Shown here: piece by piece, positions 45,417 to 53,242 of the stretch
How positions within the stretch are numbered: position 1 is the first letter of the stretch
Layout: every line of letters begins with the position of its first letter
Assembly (NCBI RefSeq): GCF_003339505.1
Contig: NZ_QPIW01000011.1
Span: forward strand, 1 to 64,000
DNA length: 64,000 bases
DNA from: Runella aurantiaca
GTDB lineage: Bacteria > Bacteroidota > Bacteroidia > Cytophagales > Spirosomataceae
Reading direction: 5' to 3'
The notes under the pieces: model-generated
What the model saw: only the letters and a program-made list of their open reading frames with translations
Databases searched by the model: none
What the model was told of the DNA's origin: nothing
Translations under genes and position numbers: made by a program

Positions 45417-45447
45417 CAAAATTAGGAGAAACAAAAATAGTATGCAA
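45417..45447 (-). promoter_or_regulatory. Promoter of the acyl-CoA dehydrogenase gene
   Basis: Read on the minus strand, TTG (45445-45447) and TAATTTTG (45417-45424) are 20 bases apart, matching the -33/-7 consensus of the phylum. Transcription would start near 45410, about 30 bases before the ATG at 45380. The -33 TTG lies in the centre of the 45436-45457 palindrome. Confidence 0.6.
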
Positions 45448-45457
45448 GCATACTATT
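45436..45457. promoter_or_regulatory. Operator-like palindrome over the acyl-CoA dehydrogenase promoter
   Basis: Perfect inverted repeat aatagtatgc-AA-gcatactatt, 10-base arms with a 2-base centre. It covers the -33 element of the minus-strand promoter and lies 44 bases before the plus-strand gene at 45501. The size and symmetry fit a TetR-type dimeric repressor, and fatty-acid degradation genes are often under such regulators; no regulator gene is adjacent. Confidence 0.6.
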
Positions 45458-45500
45458 AAAAAATTTTATAGCTTGAATCATTATCTTTGTAAAAAATCCA

Positions 45501-45761
45501 ATGACTATGGAAACGATAGCAAAAACCGAGGAGCAAGTTCGTCAGGAGCGGGCAGTTGCTTGGGCCAAGCGACTATTGGCAAGTAAACGAGAACTGGAAA
45601 AGGAAATTGAAGAAGAAGCAAAAACACCTGAGTATCAGGAGGCAGTACGTAAGCTACGTGAACAAAATAAAAAAAAATGGGACGCGACTCAAAAGGCTAT
45701 AATTTTGTTTTTCGTGGAGGGCGTAACAATTCTTACACCTTTGATACAAATTACGAAATAA
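45501..45761 (+). CDS. Small Glu/Lys-rich helical protein overlapping the DUF6169-like gene
   Basis: An 86-aa protein (ATG 45501 or 45507) of unknown function. Residues 1-65 are charged and helical (EEQVRQERAVAWAKRLL, RELEKEIEEEAKTPEYQE), and the last 20 are hydrophobic. Codons 56-61 cross a run of nine A residues (45669-45677). The downstream gene starts at the end of that run in the -1 frame, so the last 85 bases code in two frames. A TATCTTTG box at 45482-45489 is a possible -7 element. It may be the first of a coupled pair, or the N-terminal part of a frameshift product. Confidence 0.6.
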   Translation: MTMETIAKTEEQVRQERAVAWAKRLLASKRELEKEIEEEAKTPEYQEAVRKLREQNKKKWDATQKAIILFFVEGVTILTPLIQITK

Positions 45762-46186
45762 CGTATGAAGTAAAATTTAAGCCTTCAAGTTATTTATTTG
45801 ATGAGAAGGAGGAGTTTTCCACTGAAGTTTATGAAATGGTCATTGCCATTACTGAACGTAAAAATTCAGACGACAAAATTCCTCCTGACGCATTCATTAT
45901 GTTTACCATTGCAGATATAGTGACTGATTTCTTTAAAAATCGTGAAAGAATTATTGTCTATATCTGTGATACTTCCGATGCCCGCCATCTCGCCCGTTCC
46001 CATAAGTTTGGATTATGGTTTGAGAAGTTTAAAACAACTCAGTTCATGAAAGTTGATGCCTTTATTATTGACGAAATGGGCGTAATTTATATAAACACAT
46101 TAATTTTACACCGAGAGAATCCCTATTTTGTTGAAATTATTGACGCTTTCCGTAAAGTGACGGGAGGCTACACCGAAGATAAATGA
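45677..46186 (+). CDS. DUF6169-like protein
   Basis: A 169-aa protein that I place, with moderate confidence, in the DUF6169 family, known mainly from Bacteroidota and without known function. It opens with GYNFVFRGGRNNSYTFDTNY followed by a beta-strand (EITYEVKFKP), then a long alpha/beta stretch with ERIIVYICDTSDARHLARSHKFGLWF, which is the most conserved-looking part. No signal peptide. The ATG at 45677 uses the last A of the nine-A run. Its stop overlaps the gatB start by 4 bases (ATGA), so all three genes may be co-transcribed. Confidence 0.65.
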   Translation: MGRDSKGYNFVFRGGRNNSYTFDTNYEITYEVKFKPSSYLFDEKEEFSTEVYEMVIAITERKNSDDKIPPDAFIMFTIADIVTDFFKNRERIIVYICDTSDARHLARSHKFGLWFEKFKTTQFMKVDAFIIDEMGVIYINTLILHRENPYFVEIIDAFRKVTGGYTEDK

Positions 46187-47670
46187 CCGATACACTCAAC
46201 CTAGCGCCCGAAGTACTTGCCAAATACGAAATTGTGATTGGCCTGGAAGTACATTGCCAATTGCAGACCAACACCAAAATTTTTGCGTCTGATGCCAATC
46301 ACTTTGGCAGTGAGCCCAATACCAACATCAGCGTGATTACGCTGGCACATCCAGGCACCTTGCCCAAGTTGAACAAAAAAGCCGTTGAGTACGCCGTAAG
46401 AATGGGCTTGGCATGTGGGTGTTCTATTACCCGAAATACGATTTTTGATCGCAAAAACTATTTTTATCCCGACCTGCCCAAAGGTTATCAGCTTTCGCAA
46501 GATAAATTCCCGATTTGTGTCGGCGGCCAAATTCCCGTGATGTACAAAGATAAACACGGAAAAACGGTCGAGAAAGTAGTGCAGATTCACCATATCCACT
46601 TAGAAGAAGATGCTGGAAAGTCGGTTCATGACGGAGCTTTGACCGATACTCTATTGGATTATAACCGCGCTGGCACGCCACTCATTGAGATGGTGACCGA
46701 CCCCTGCATTGGTTCTGCGGAAGAAGCAGGCGCTTTTTTGACCGCCGTTCGGCAGTTGGTTCGGTTTATTGACATTTGCGACGGCAATATGGAAGAAGGC
46801 TCGCTGCGCTGTGACCTCAACGTTTCGGTTCGTTTGAAGGGTACTTTGCCCTTGGGAACGAAGGTGGAAGTTAAAAATATGAACTCCATTCGGAACGTAA
46901 TGAAGGCCGTTGAAACGGAGTTCCGCCGGCAGGTAGGAATGGTAGAAAATGGGGAAACAATTTTGCAGGAAACGCGCATGTTTGACCCCGAAACGGGCGA
47001 AACCTCAGGGATGCGGGTGAAAGAAACCATGAACGATTACCGTTATTTTCCAGAGCCCGATTTAGCCCCAGTATTTATTTCTGACGCATGGATGGCCAAA
47101 ATTCAAGACGAAATGCCGCCGCTACCGCGTCAGTTGTTTGAGAAATTTACCACAAAATACGGGCTCTCGGCAGGCCACGCGACTACACTGACCGACACCA
47201 AAGAAGTAGCTTTATATTTTGAAGAATTGAGCGCGAAGGCTGGAAATTACCAAGCGGCCGCCAATTGGGTTTTAGGACCTGTCAAAACGTATTTAAACGA
47301 GAATTCCGATAAGACAGCCGACCAATTTCCACTTTCTCCTGTTCAATTGGCAGAAGTAATCAAATTGGTGGAAAGCAATCAGGTAAGTCACACGACGGCT
47401 TCGCACAAGCTTTTACCGATTTTGCTCGAAAATCCAACGCAAAATCCGCTAGAAGTAGCAAAACAAAACAATTGGCTGCAAAACAGCGACGCCGGTGCTT
47501 TGGAAGGCATAGTCGATGAAGTTTTGACTGCGATGGCTGACAAAGTGCAGGAATTCAAAAAAGGCAAAAAAGGATTGATGGGCTTGTTTGTGGGCGAAGT
47601 CATGAAAAAATCAAAGGGCAGCGCCGACCCGAAAGTGGTCAATCAGCTATTGGGCAAGAAATTGGGGTAA
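46183..47670 (+). CDS. gatB: Aspartyl/glutamyl-tRNA amidotransferase subunit B
   Basis: Kinase subunit of the GatCAB complex, which turns Glu-tRNA(Gln) or Asp-tRNA(Asn) into the amide forms; cytoplasmic. The 495-aa length is standard. YEIVIGLEVHCQLQTNTKIF opens the cradle domain, FYPDLPKGYQLSQ and HLEEDAGKSVH are the conserved catalytic-region motifs, and DYRYFPEPDLAP marks the end of the cradle. The C-terminal YqeY/tail domain (about 400-495) ends GSADPKVVNQLLGKKLG. gatA and gatC are not here. The start overlaps the DUF6169-like gene by 4 bases. Confidence 0.97.
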   Translation: MTDTLNLAPEVLAKYEIVIGLEVHCQLQTNTKIFASDANHFGSEPNTNISVITLAHPGTLPKLNKKAVEYAVRMGLACGCSITRNTIFDRKNYFYPDLPKGYQLSQDKFPICVGGQIPVMYKDKHGKTVEKVVQIHHIHLEEDAGKSVHDGALTDTLLDYNRAGTPLIEMVTDPCIGSAEEAGAFLTAVRQLVRFIDICDGNMEEGSLRCDLNVSVRLKGTLPLGTKVEVKNMNSIRNVMKAVETEFRRQVGMVENGETILQETRMFDPETGETSGMRVKETMNDYRYFPEPDLAPVFISDAWMAKIQDEMPPLPRQLFEKFTTKYGLSAGHATTLTDTKEVALYFEELSAKAGNYQAAANWVLGPVKTYLNENSDKTADQFPLSPVQLAEVIKLVESNQVSHTTASHKLLPILLENPTQNPLEVAKQNNWLQNSDAGALEGIVDEVLTAMADKVQEFKKGKKGLMGLFVGEVMKKSKGSADPKVVNQLLGKKLG

Positions 47671-47678
47671 AATCTGTG

Positions 47679-47701
47679 GCGGTCGGTTTAAAACCGACCG
47701 C
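47679..47701 (+). terminator. Terminator after gatB
   Basis: gcggtcggttt (47679-47689) and aaaccgaccgc (47691-47701) are inverted copies separated by one base; a stem of the GC parts with an A/T loop forms 8 bases beyond the stop, followed by a short T run. Confidence 0.75.
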
Positions 47702-47806
47702 TGCTTTTAAACTATAAATTTACCAAAAACAGATATTACCTTCTCATTATCAAACGTTTCTACTGTAGCTCAATCAGAAAAATACAAGCAGAACTTCAAA
47801 CATTCC

Positions 47807-48661
47807 TCACTCCAATCTTTTCTCATACTTATCAAAAATCAAATCAAAGCGGTCATTGAGGATGTCGGCTAAGTGGCGATGGTATTCGGGAAAATCGGGC
47901 AGGTTATTGTGCCCACCGCCGTAGATGGGAATCAGGCGCGACGATTGCGGCACCAGATTGGCGAGGCGTACGCTCGACCGAAATGGAATCAGCACATCTT
48001 TGGTACCATGAATAATGTAGATAGGGCACTTGACGTATTTGATCCAAACATCGGTCCGAATGGAAAATTTGAGGATGTAAGAAACGGGCAAAAAAGGCAG
48101 AAAACGCGTGGTCAAACGCGTAAAACTGTAATACGGTGCATCCAGAATCAGCATTTTGGGGTGGTTAACCGAGGCAAGTTTGGTTGCAAAGCCCGAGCCT
48201 AACGAACGCCCGTAAATGATAATTTTTTCTTCAACATAGCCATATTTGGAGCGCATTTTATTGTAGATGTACTGGGCGTCGTTTTTGATACCATCCTCAG
48301 TTTGTTTGCCTACGCTTTTTCCAAAACCACGGTAATCAATCATCAATACATCGTAGCCGTGCTGCGTAAAATCCTTGGCGTATTTGGACCAGCCTTTGAT
48401 GCTGCGCGTATTGCCGTGAAAGTAGATCAACAAACCGCGCGAGGCTTCTTCCTGATAAAACCGCAGTGCATTGATGCGAACGTTGGGTTCGGGGTCAAAA
48501 AAAAGCTCTTCAAACAAATCCTCGTACTTGTATTCAAAATCCTGTGGGAGTTTCTCGGGTTTGAAGATAAATTTGCCCTGAATCAAATACGCAACAATGC
48601 ACAGGACGACATAAATCCCCCCAATCCAAATCAAGCGTTCGGTGGTAAAAAACTCAAGCAT
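47807..48661 (-). CDS. Membrane-anchored alpha/beta hydrolase
   Basis: A 284-aa hydrolase. The ATG at 48661 (MLEFFTTERLIWIGGIYVVL) starts an N-terminal membrane helix (about 10-27), so the enzyme is anchored. The nucleophile is Ser in YGRSLGSGFA (G-x-S-x-G), the acid is Asp in IHGTKDVLIP, and the His is in YGGGHNNLPDF. LIYFHGNTRSIKGW carries the oxyanion HGN. This pattern matches the YqiA/BEM46-like group often annotated as alpha/beta hydrolase. Substrate unknown. Confidence 0.85.
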   Translation of the reverse strand: MLEFFTTERLIWIGGIYVVLCIVAYLIQGKFIFKPEKLPQDFEYKYEDLFEELFFDPEPNVRINALRFYQEEASRGLLIYFHGNTRSIKGWSKYAKDFTQHGYDVLMIDYRGFGKSVGKQTEDGIKNDAQYIYNKMRSKYGYVEEKIIIYGRSLGSGFATKLASVNHPKMLILDAPYYSFTRLTTRFLPFLPVSYILKFSIRTDVWIKYVKCPIYIIHGTKDVLIPFRSSVRLANLVPQSSRLIPIYGGGHNNLPDFPEYHRHLADILNDRFDLIFDKYEKRLE

Positions 48662-48715
48662 CGGTTTTAACCTATTTTTTCTACGAAAATAGCAATAAAG
48701 ACGTGGGAAGCGAGA

Positions 48716-48745
48716 GTAGGCAATGAGAATTTTCATTGCCCCTAC
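48716..48745. repeat. GTAGGGGC-type hairpin repeat, second copy
   Basis: ggcaatga (48719-48726) pairs with tcattgcc (48733-48740), flanked by gta and tac ends; read on the minus strand it begins gtaggggcaatga. The head is the same as in the 25222-25254 hairpin. The next bases (ctccttagcgactttgcgtg, 48759-48778) resemble another short word often repeated in genomes of this phylum. The 214-base gap holds no gene. Confidence 0.55.
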
Positions 48746-48875
48746 TTTTATTTCTTTGCTCCTTAGCGACTTTGCGTGATTGAAAAGCGCTTACTGCTTA
48801 CCTTTGCCGTGATTTTAAGTAAAATCAGCCATTTTTCGCTTTTTTGCATATTAACTTACCATAACTTATTTACCT

Positions 48876-50351
48876 GTGAAATACCTTTTAGGCTACGACG
48901 TAGGCAGCTCGTCCGTAAAAGTTGCTTTGTTGGATATAGAAACGGGCAAAGCCCTCGCCACGGGCACCTCGCCCGACCAGGAAATGGGAATGATTGCCCA
49001 CGAAGCGGGTTGGGCCGAGCAGCACCCCGACAGTTGGTGGCAGGAAGCCGTCGATGCCACGCATAAGTTAAAAGCCAAATATCCCTTTGACCCCGCGCTG
49101 GTAGCGGGCATTGGTATTTCGTACCAAATGCACGGCTTGGTGGTAGTGGATAAAGACTTACGCCCCCTGCGCCCCTCTATCATCTGGTGCGATAGCCGCG
49201 CTGTTGAAATCGGCAATCATGCTTTTGATGACTTAGGCAATGACTATAGTTTACAGCATTTGCTCAATTCACCGGGCAATTTTACGGCGTCAAAGCTCAA
49301 ATGGGTAAAAGACAAAGAACCACAAATCTTTGAGCAAATTCGCTATTTCATGCTCCCTGGCGATTACCTCGCTATGCGCATGTCGGGCACGCCGCAAACC
49401 ACCGTTTCGGGGCTTTCCGAAGGGATTTTCTGGGATTTTGCCGAGCAAAAAGTCTCCCAAAAACTCCTCGACTTATACGGGTTTGATTCGTCATTGATAC
49501 CTGAGATAGTGGATACTTTCTCTCCCCAAAGTCAGCTTTCGGCTTCGGCAGCAGCGGAACTAGGCCTCAAAGTAGGAATCCCCATCGCCTACCGCGCTGG
49601 CGACCAGCCCAACAATGCGTTTTCACTCAACGTGCTGAATCCGGGCGAAGTAGCTACTACGGCGGGGACTTCGGGCGTGGTGTACGGCATCAACGCTCAG
49701 GCTACCTCCGACCCACTCTCACGCGTGAATACCTTTGCGCACGTCAACAGCACCCCCGAAGAGCAGCGCAACGGCGTATTGTTGTGCGTCAACGGAACGG
49801 GAATTCTGAACAGTTGGGTACGTCGTTTTGCAGGCGGCATTTCGTACGATGAAATGAACCAACAGGCCGCGCAAACGCCCGTCGGTGCCGAAGGACTCAC
49901 GTTTTTGCCTTTTGGCAACGGAGCCGAGCGCGTGCTCGAAAACCGTTTGTTGGGTGGTCAGTTGCAGGGAATCAACTTTAATACCCACACGCCCGCGCAC
50001 GTGTTCAGAGCGGCGCAGGAAGGTATTGTATTTGCGCTTCAGTATGGTTTACAGGTAATGAAAGAAATGGGGGTCCAAACGCATACCGTACGCGCTGGTC
50101 ACGCCAATTTGTTCCTGAGTCCATTGTTCCGCGAAGCCTTTGCCAACACCACGGGCGCTACCATTGAGTTATACGATACTGACGGAGCGCAGGGAGCCGC
50201 CCGGGCGGCGGGTATTGGTACGGGTGTGTTTGATTTCAAATCAGCTTTCAACGGTCTGACGCAAATCGCCACGGTGGAGCCGTTGGCCGATTTACAAGAA
50301 AAATACGCCAACACCTACGCCGTTTGGGAAGAAGCATTGAAAAAAATATAA
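48876..50351 (+). CDS. xylB: Xylulokinase-like FGGY carbohydrate kinase
   Basis: Phosphorylates D-xylulose to xylulose 5-phosphate, feeding the pentose phosphate pathway; cytoplasmic. The 491-aa length is normal for FGGY kinases. The N-terminal ATP-binding motif is GYDVGSSSVKVALLD, and the catalytic Asp region is YRAGDQPNNAFSLN. QMHGLVVVDKDLRPLRPSIIWCDSRA is close to xylulokinases. AGTSGVVYGI and AGHANLFLSPLFREAFANTTG belong to the C-terminal ATPase fold. The start is GTG at 48876. No xylose isomerase or transporter is adjacent, so the exact sugar is inferred. Confidence 0.88.
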   Translation: MKYLLGYDVGSSSVKVALLDIETGKALATGTSPDQEMGMIAHEAGWAEQHPDSWWQEAVDATHKLKAKYPFDPALVAGIGISYQMHGLVVVDKDLRPLRPSIIWCDSRAVEIGNHAFDDLGNDYSLQHLLNSPGNFTASKLKWVKDKEPQIFEQIRYFMLPGDYLAMRMSGTPQTTVSGLSEGIFWDFAEQKVSQKLLDLYGFDSSLIPEIVDTFSPQSQLSASAAAELGLKVGIPIAYRAGDQPNNAFSLNVLNPGEVATTAGTSGVVYGINAQATSDPLSRVNTFAHVNSTPEEQRNGVLLCVNGTGILNSWVRRFAGGISYDEMNQQAAQTPVGAEGLTFLPFGNGAERVLENRLLGGQLQGINFNTHTPAHVFRAAQEGIVFALQYGLQVMKEMGVQTHTVRAGHANLFLSPLFREAFANTTGATIELYDTDGAQGAARAAGIGTGVFDFKSAFNGLTQIATVEPLADLQEKYANTYAVWEEALKKI

Positions 50352-50358
50352 CATTTCG

Positions 50359-50393
50359 CCCCTTTGTCAAAGCGCTGTACTTTGACAAAGGGG
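50359..50393 (+). terminator. Hairpin after xylB
   Basis: cccctttgtcaaag (50359-50372) and ctttgacaaagggg (50380-50393) pair perfectly over 14 bases around cgctgta, 8 bases beyond the xylB stop. It lacks a clean T tract on the plus strand, so termination may need help or the element may have another role. Confidence 0.7.
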
Positions 50394-50455
50394 GATTTAT
50401 CCCTAACTTGCAGCGTTATTTCTTAGGCAATCACTCACAAAAACAACGTTTTCAC

Positions 50456-50626
50456 ATGGAAGCGCATCAAGAACAGGAAGTTCACTGGGGTTGGCTACTG
50501 GCCTACTTTTTGGTTATTATCGTTTTGTTGTTCGTATTTGGCGATGTATTCGTTGCCCTTCTCGGCACCCTCATTCAGGGAATTATTTTTGCAGGATACC
50601 ACAACGAGTTACATAAAGAAATCTAG
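50456..50626 (+). CDS. Small single-pass membrane protein (56 aa)
   Basis: A 56-aa protein of unknown function. MEAHQEQEVHWGW is a short soluble start, followed by a hydrophobic stretch LLAYFLVIIVLLFVFGDVFVALLGTLIQGIIF (one long or two short helices), and the tail YHNELHKEI. The ATG at 50456 is chosen because the upstream frame runs through the xylB hairpin. A terminator follows directly, supporting a real transcript. Confidence 0.6.
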   Translation: MEAHQEQEVHWGWLLAYFLVIIVLLFVFGDVFVALLGTLIQGIIFAGYHNELHKEI

Positions 50627-50649
50627 CTCACCTTTGAGTAAAAAAATAC

Positions 50650-50671
50650 AAAGCCGACGAGTGTCGGCTTT
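50650..50671 (+). terminator. Terminator after the small membrane protein gene
   Basis: aaagccgac (50650-50658) and gtcggcttt (50663-50671) form a 9-pair stem with a GAGT loop, followed by a run of T residues: a textbook plus-strand terminator, 23 bases beyond the stop at 50626. Confidence 0.9.
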
Positions 50672-50767
50672 TTTTGTGGTATTTTGGACAACAACCTTTT
50701 ATTGATACCATAACAAACCGAGGCAGATTTACGTTTTTCTACAAAACCAATCCAAACTTACCTACCC

Positions 50768-51208
50768 ATGAAGAAAGTCCGCATTTCTCTTTTTTTGCTG
50801 TTTTTGTCGATGCAGGCACTGGCGGGTACCAATCCCGATGCCTGCCTGGGTACTTGGCTTACTGGCTCCAAAAAAGGCCATGTTCAAATCTATAAACAGG
50901 GTGATAAATATTTTGGAAAAATTGTATGGCTCAAAGAACCCAACGACCCCGCCACTGGCAAACCCCGAACCGACGCCAAAAACCCAGATGTGCATAAAAA
51001 AAGTCGGCATTTACTAGGCTTGGTCAACCTGAGTAATTTTAAATATGAAGGCAATAATACCTGGGAAGAAGGCAAAATCTACGACCCCGAAACTGGCAAA
51101 GAATACAGTTGTAAAATCAAACTCACCAATGCCAATCAACTGGATGTACGCGGCTTTATTGGCGTGTCGCTCATTGGCCGCACCGACAGTTGGGTGAGAG
51201 TAAAATAA
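50768..51208 (+). CDS. Exported DUF2147 protein
   Basis: A 146-aa secreted protein of the DUF2147 family, function unknown. Signal peptide MKKVRISLFLLFLSMQALA is followed by the family pattern: CLGTWLTGSKKGHVQIYKQGDKYFGKIVWL, then a loop EPNDPATGKPRTDAKNPD, then LLGLVNLSNFKYEGNNTWEEGKIYDPETGKEYSC and IGRTDSW at the end. It lies 41 bases upstream of the siroheme gene and may be co-transcribed, without functional logic that I can see. Confidence 0.88.
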   Translation: MKKVRISLFLLFLSMQALAGTNPDACLGTWLTGSKKGHVQIYKQGDKYFGKIVWLKEPNDPATGKPRTDAKNPDVHKKSRHLLGLVNLSNFKYEGNNTWEEGKIYDPETGKEYSCKIKLTNANQLDVRGFIGVSLIGRTDSWVRVK

Positions 51209-51249
51209 ACGGCTCGGCTCATCAAAACCCACTACATAAATCACATTAA

Positions 51250-51816
51250 ATGAATACGCTCTTTCCTATTTTTCTAAAACTCGAACAACTTCAAGTACTC
51301 ATCGTGGGAGGCGGCTACGTCGGATTGGAAAAACTTACGGCGGTATTGGCCAATGCTCCCCAAACCGACGTAATGCTCGTTGCTCCCGAAATAAGGGCTG
51401 AAATCCACGAATTAGCGCAGCAGCATCCCCATGTTAAGCTCGTGGTTGATGTATACAAACCCTCTTTTTTAGAGGAAAAAGATTTAGTGATTGTGGGTAC
51501 CAACGATAAGAGCGTCAATCGGCAGATACAGGAAGATTGCAAAGCCAAACGCCTACTCATAAACGTAGCCGACACCCCCGACCTTTGCGATTTTTATTTA
51601 AGCTCAGTCGTCAAAAAAGGAGATTTAAAAATTGCGATTTCGACCAATGGCAAGTCGCCGACTTTTGCCAAACGATTCCGTGAAGTATTGGAAGAAATCC
51701 TGCCCGATACTTTGCAGGAGACATTGGATAATTTACAGCAAATCAGAAATAAGCTGAAAGGAGATTTTCAGGAAAAAATGGATAAGCTGAATGAAATCAC
51801 AAAAGTAATGAAGTAG
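51250..51816 (+). CDS. Precorrin-2 dehydrogenase (siroheme synthesis)
   Basis: Oxidises precorrin-2 to sirohydrochlorin with NAD, and in related enzymes (Met8p, CysG N-terminal domain) also inserts iron. The 188-aa product has only this domain. NAD-binding motif VGGGYVGLEKL starts near residue 17. The catalytic Asp lies in NVADTPDLCDFYLSSVV, where the conserved Asp of Met8p/CysG sits. ISTNGKSPTFAKRFRE is the conserved C-terminal helix start. Siroheme is the cofactor of sulfite and nitrite reductases; the methyltransferase partner is not in this window. Confidence 0.88.
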   Translation: MNTLFPIFLKLEQLQVLIVGGGYVGLEKLTAVLANAPQTDVMLVAPEIRAEIHELAQQHPHVKLVVDVYKPSFLEEKDLVIVGTNDKSVNRQIQEDCKAKRLLINVADTPDLCDFYLSSVVKKGDLKIAISTNGKSPTFAKRFREVLEEILPDTLQETLDNLQQIRNKLKGDFQEKMDKLNEITKVMK

Positions 51817-51848
51817 GGTAAAGCAGGGAGCGATGCCGTTTTTAAGAC

Positions 51849-52172
51849 TTAAAACAAATTGAAATTGAAAGGCTTATCTCTCAGAATTAAGAAGTAAATC
51901 AGGCCCGCCAATACGATATAGCTAACGATAAGCCATTTCTTCTTTTGTTCAAACTCACGGTGATGATGATAGTAATCATAATACATCGAAGCCGATAAGC
52001 CAAACACCATCAGCATCACGCACATGATGGCACAATGGGTGCGATACATAATAAATTGATGCAGAAAAGGCGCCCCCATCAAAATATAAAGCAACCACGT
52101 CCCGAACCCCATTCGGTATAAATAAACGCTCAAACGGCGATCATTTTTAAGATCAAAGAGTTTATCATTCAT
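51849..52172 (-). CDS. Small membrane protein (107 aa), function unknown
   Basis: A 107-aa protein with three predicted membrane helices: about 24-44 (TWLLYILMGAPFLHQFI), 50-66 (IMCVMLMVFGLSASMYY) and 82-98 (WLIVSYIVLAGLIYFLI), with a charged HHHREFEQKKK loop between the last two. The ATG at 52172 (MNDKLFDLKNDRRLSVYLYR) is chosen; the longer frame overlaps the divergent glycosyltransferase gene. I do not recognise the family. Confidence 0.65.
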   Translation of the reverse strand: MNDKLFDLKNDRRLSVYLYRMGFGTWLLYILMGAPFLHQFIMYRTHCAIMCVMLMVFGLSASMYYDYYHHHREFEQKKKWLIVSYIVLAGLIYFLILRDKPFNFNLF

Positions 52173-52250
52173 CTGAGTAGGAGGCTGGTTTTCAGTAAAA
52201 TTAGTTAGTTTTGTACTAAAAGTCAAATTCTTCCAACCCTTATACGTTTT

Positions 52251-53237
52251 ATGTCCCTGAAAGTGTTGATTATTCGTTTTTCTTCCATCGGTGACATTGT
52301 TTTGACCACCCCAGTTGTTCGTTGCCTCAAAACACAGCGCCCCGATGTGGAAATTCATTATTTGACCAAGGCTTCGTACAAATACTTGCTCACCGACAAC
52401 CCTTACATCGACCAGTTACACCTGTTGGAAGGAAGCATTTGGGGCATTGCCAAGCAGCTTCGGAAGGAGAAATTTGACCTCGTCATTGACCTTCACCAAA
52501 ACCTCCGAACCCTTCAAATCAAAGCCGCACTTGGCGTGCAAGCGATTAGTTTTAACAAGCTGAATTGGGAAAAGTGGTTGTATGTCAACTGGAAAATAAA
52601 CGCTTTACCCAACGTTCATATTGTAGACCGTTACCTCAACACACTGCAAACATTGGGAGTGGTCAACGATGACCGAGGGTTGGATTATTTCATTCCTTAC
52701 CGCGATATTATCGAGCCTGATTGGTTACCAGAAAGTCACCAAAAGGGGTTTGTGGCCTACGCTATCGGCGGGCAGCACGAGACCAAAAAACTCCCCCTCA
52801 ACCGCATGATTGAGCTGTGCGAAAAAATCAACTTCCCCGTCGTTCTTTTGGGCGGAAAAGAGGATGCCGCCAACGGTGATATGATTGAGAAGGCCATCGG
52901 TAAGCATTTTATCTACAACGCCTGCGGTAAGTGTAATTTCAACCAATCGGCTTCCCTGATTCAGCAATCCAAGCTGGTATTTAGTCACGATACAGGCCTG
53001 ATGCACGTGGCGGCGGCTTTCAAAAAGAAAATCTATTCGATTTGGGGCAATACCGTTCCTGAGTTTGGTATGTATCCGTATCAAACGCAGTTTGTAATGC
53101 TAGAGAATCGCCAGCTTACCTGCCGTCCGTGCTCCAAAATCGGCCACAAACGCTGCCCGAAGGGTCATTTCAAGTGCATGAACGAACTATCGTTTTCATT
53201 TGAAATCAAGGAGTTAAAACGACAAAGCTGGCAGTAG
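52251..53237 (+). CDS. Family 9 glycosyltransferase (ADP-heptose:LPS heptosyltransferase-like)
   Basis: A 328-aa cytoplasmic-face glycosyltransferase that would add heptose (or a related sugar) to the LPS core. It opens KVLIIRFSSIGDIVLTTPVVR, the GT9 acceptor-side motif with the catalytic-type Asp of SIGD. The C-terminal half has the donor-site motif SHDTGLMHVAAAFKKKIYSIWG. A Cys/Lys-rich end (CRPCSKIGHKRCPKGHFKCM) may bind metal and is typical of some GT9 members. It matches the envelope theme of the window. Confidence 0.88.
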   Translation: MSLKVLIIRFSSIGDIVLTTPVVRCLKTQRPDVEIHYLTKASYKYLLTDNPYIDQLHLLEGSIWGIAKQLRKEKFDLVIDLHQNLRTLQIKAALGVQAISFNKLNWEKWLYVNWKINALPNVHIVDRYLNTLQTLGVVNDDRGLDYFIPYRDIIEPDWLPESHQKGFVAYAIGGQHETKKLPLNRMIELCEKINFPVVLLGGKEDAANGDMIEKAIGKHFIYNACGKCNFNQSASLIQQSKLVFSHDTGLMHVAAAFKKKIYSIWGNTVPEFGMYPYQTQFVMLENRQLTCRPCSKIGHKRCPKGHFKCMNELSFSFEIKELKRQSWQ

Positions 53238-53242
53238 AGCGG

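Noticed and set aside
48780-48875. Riboswitch or small RNA ahead of xylB
   Set aside because: Only a GTAGGGGC hairpin and AT-rich DNA are visible; no known aptamer motif could be seen.
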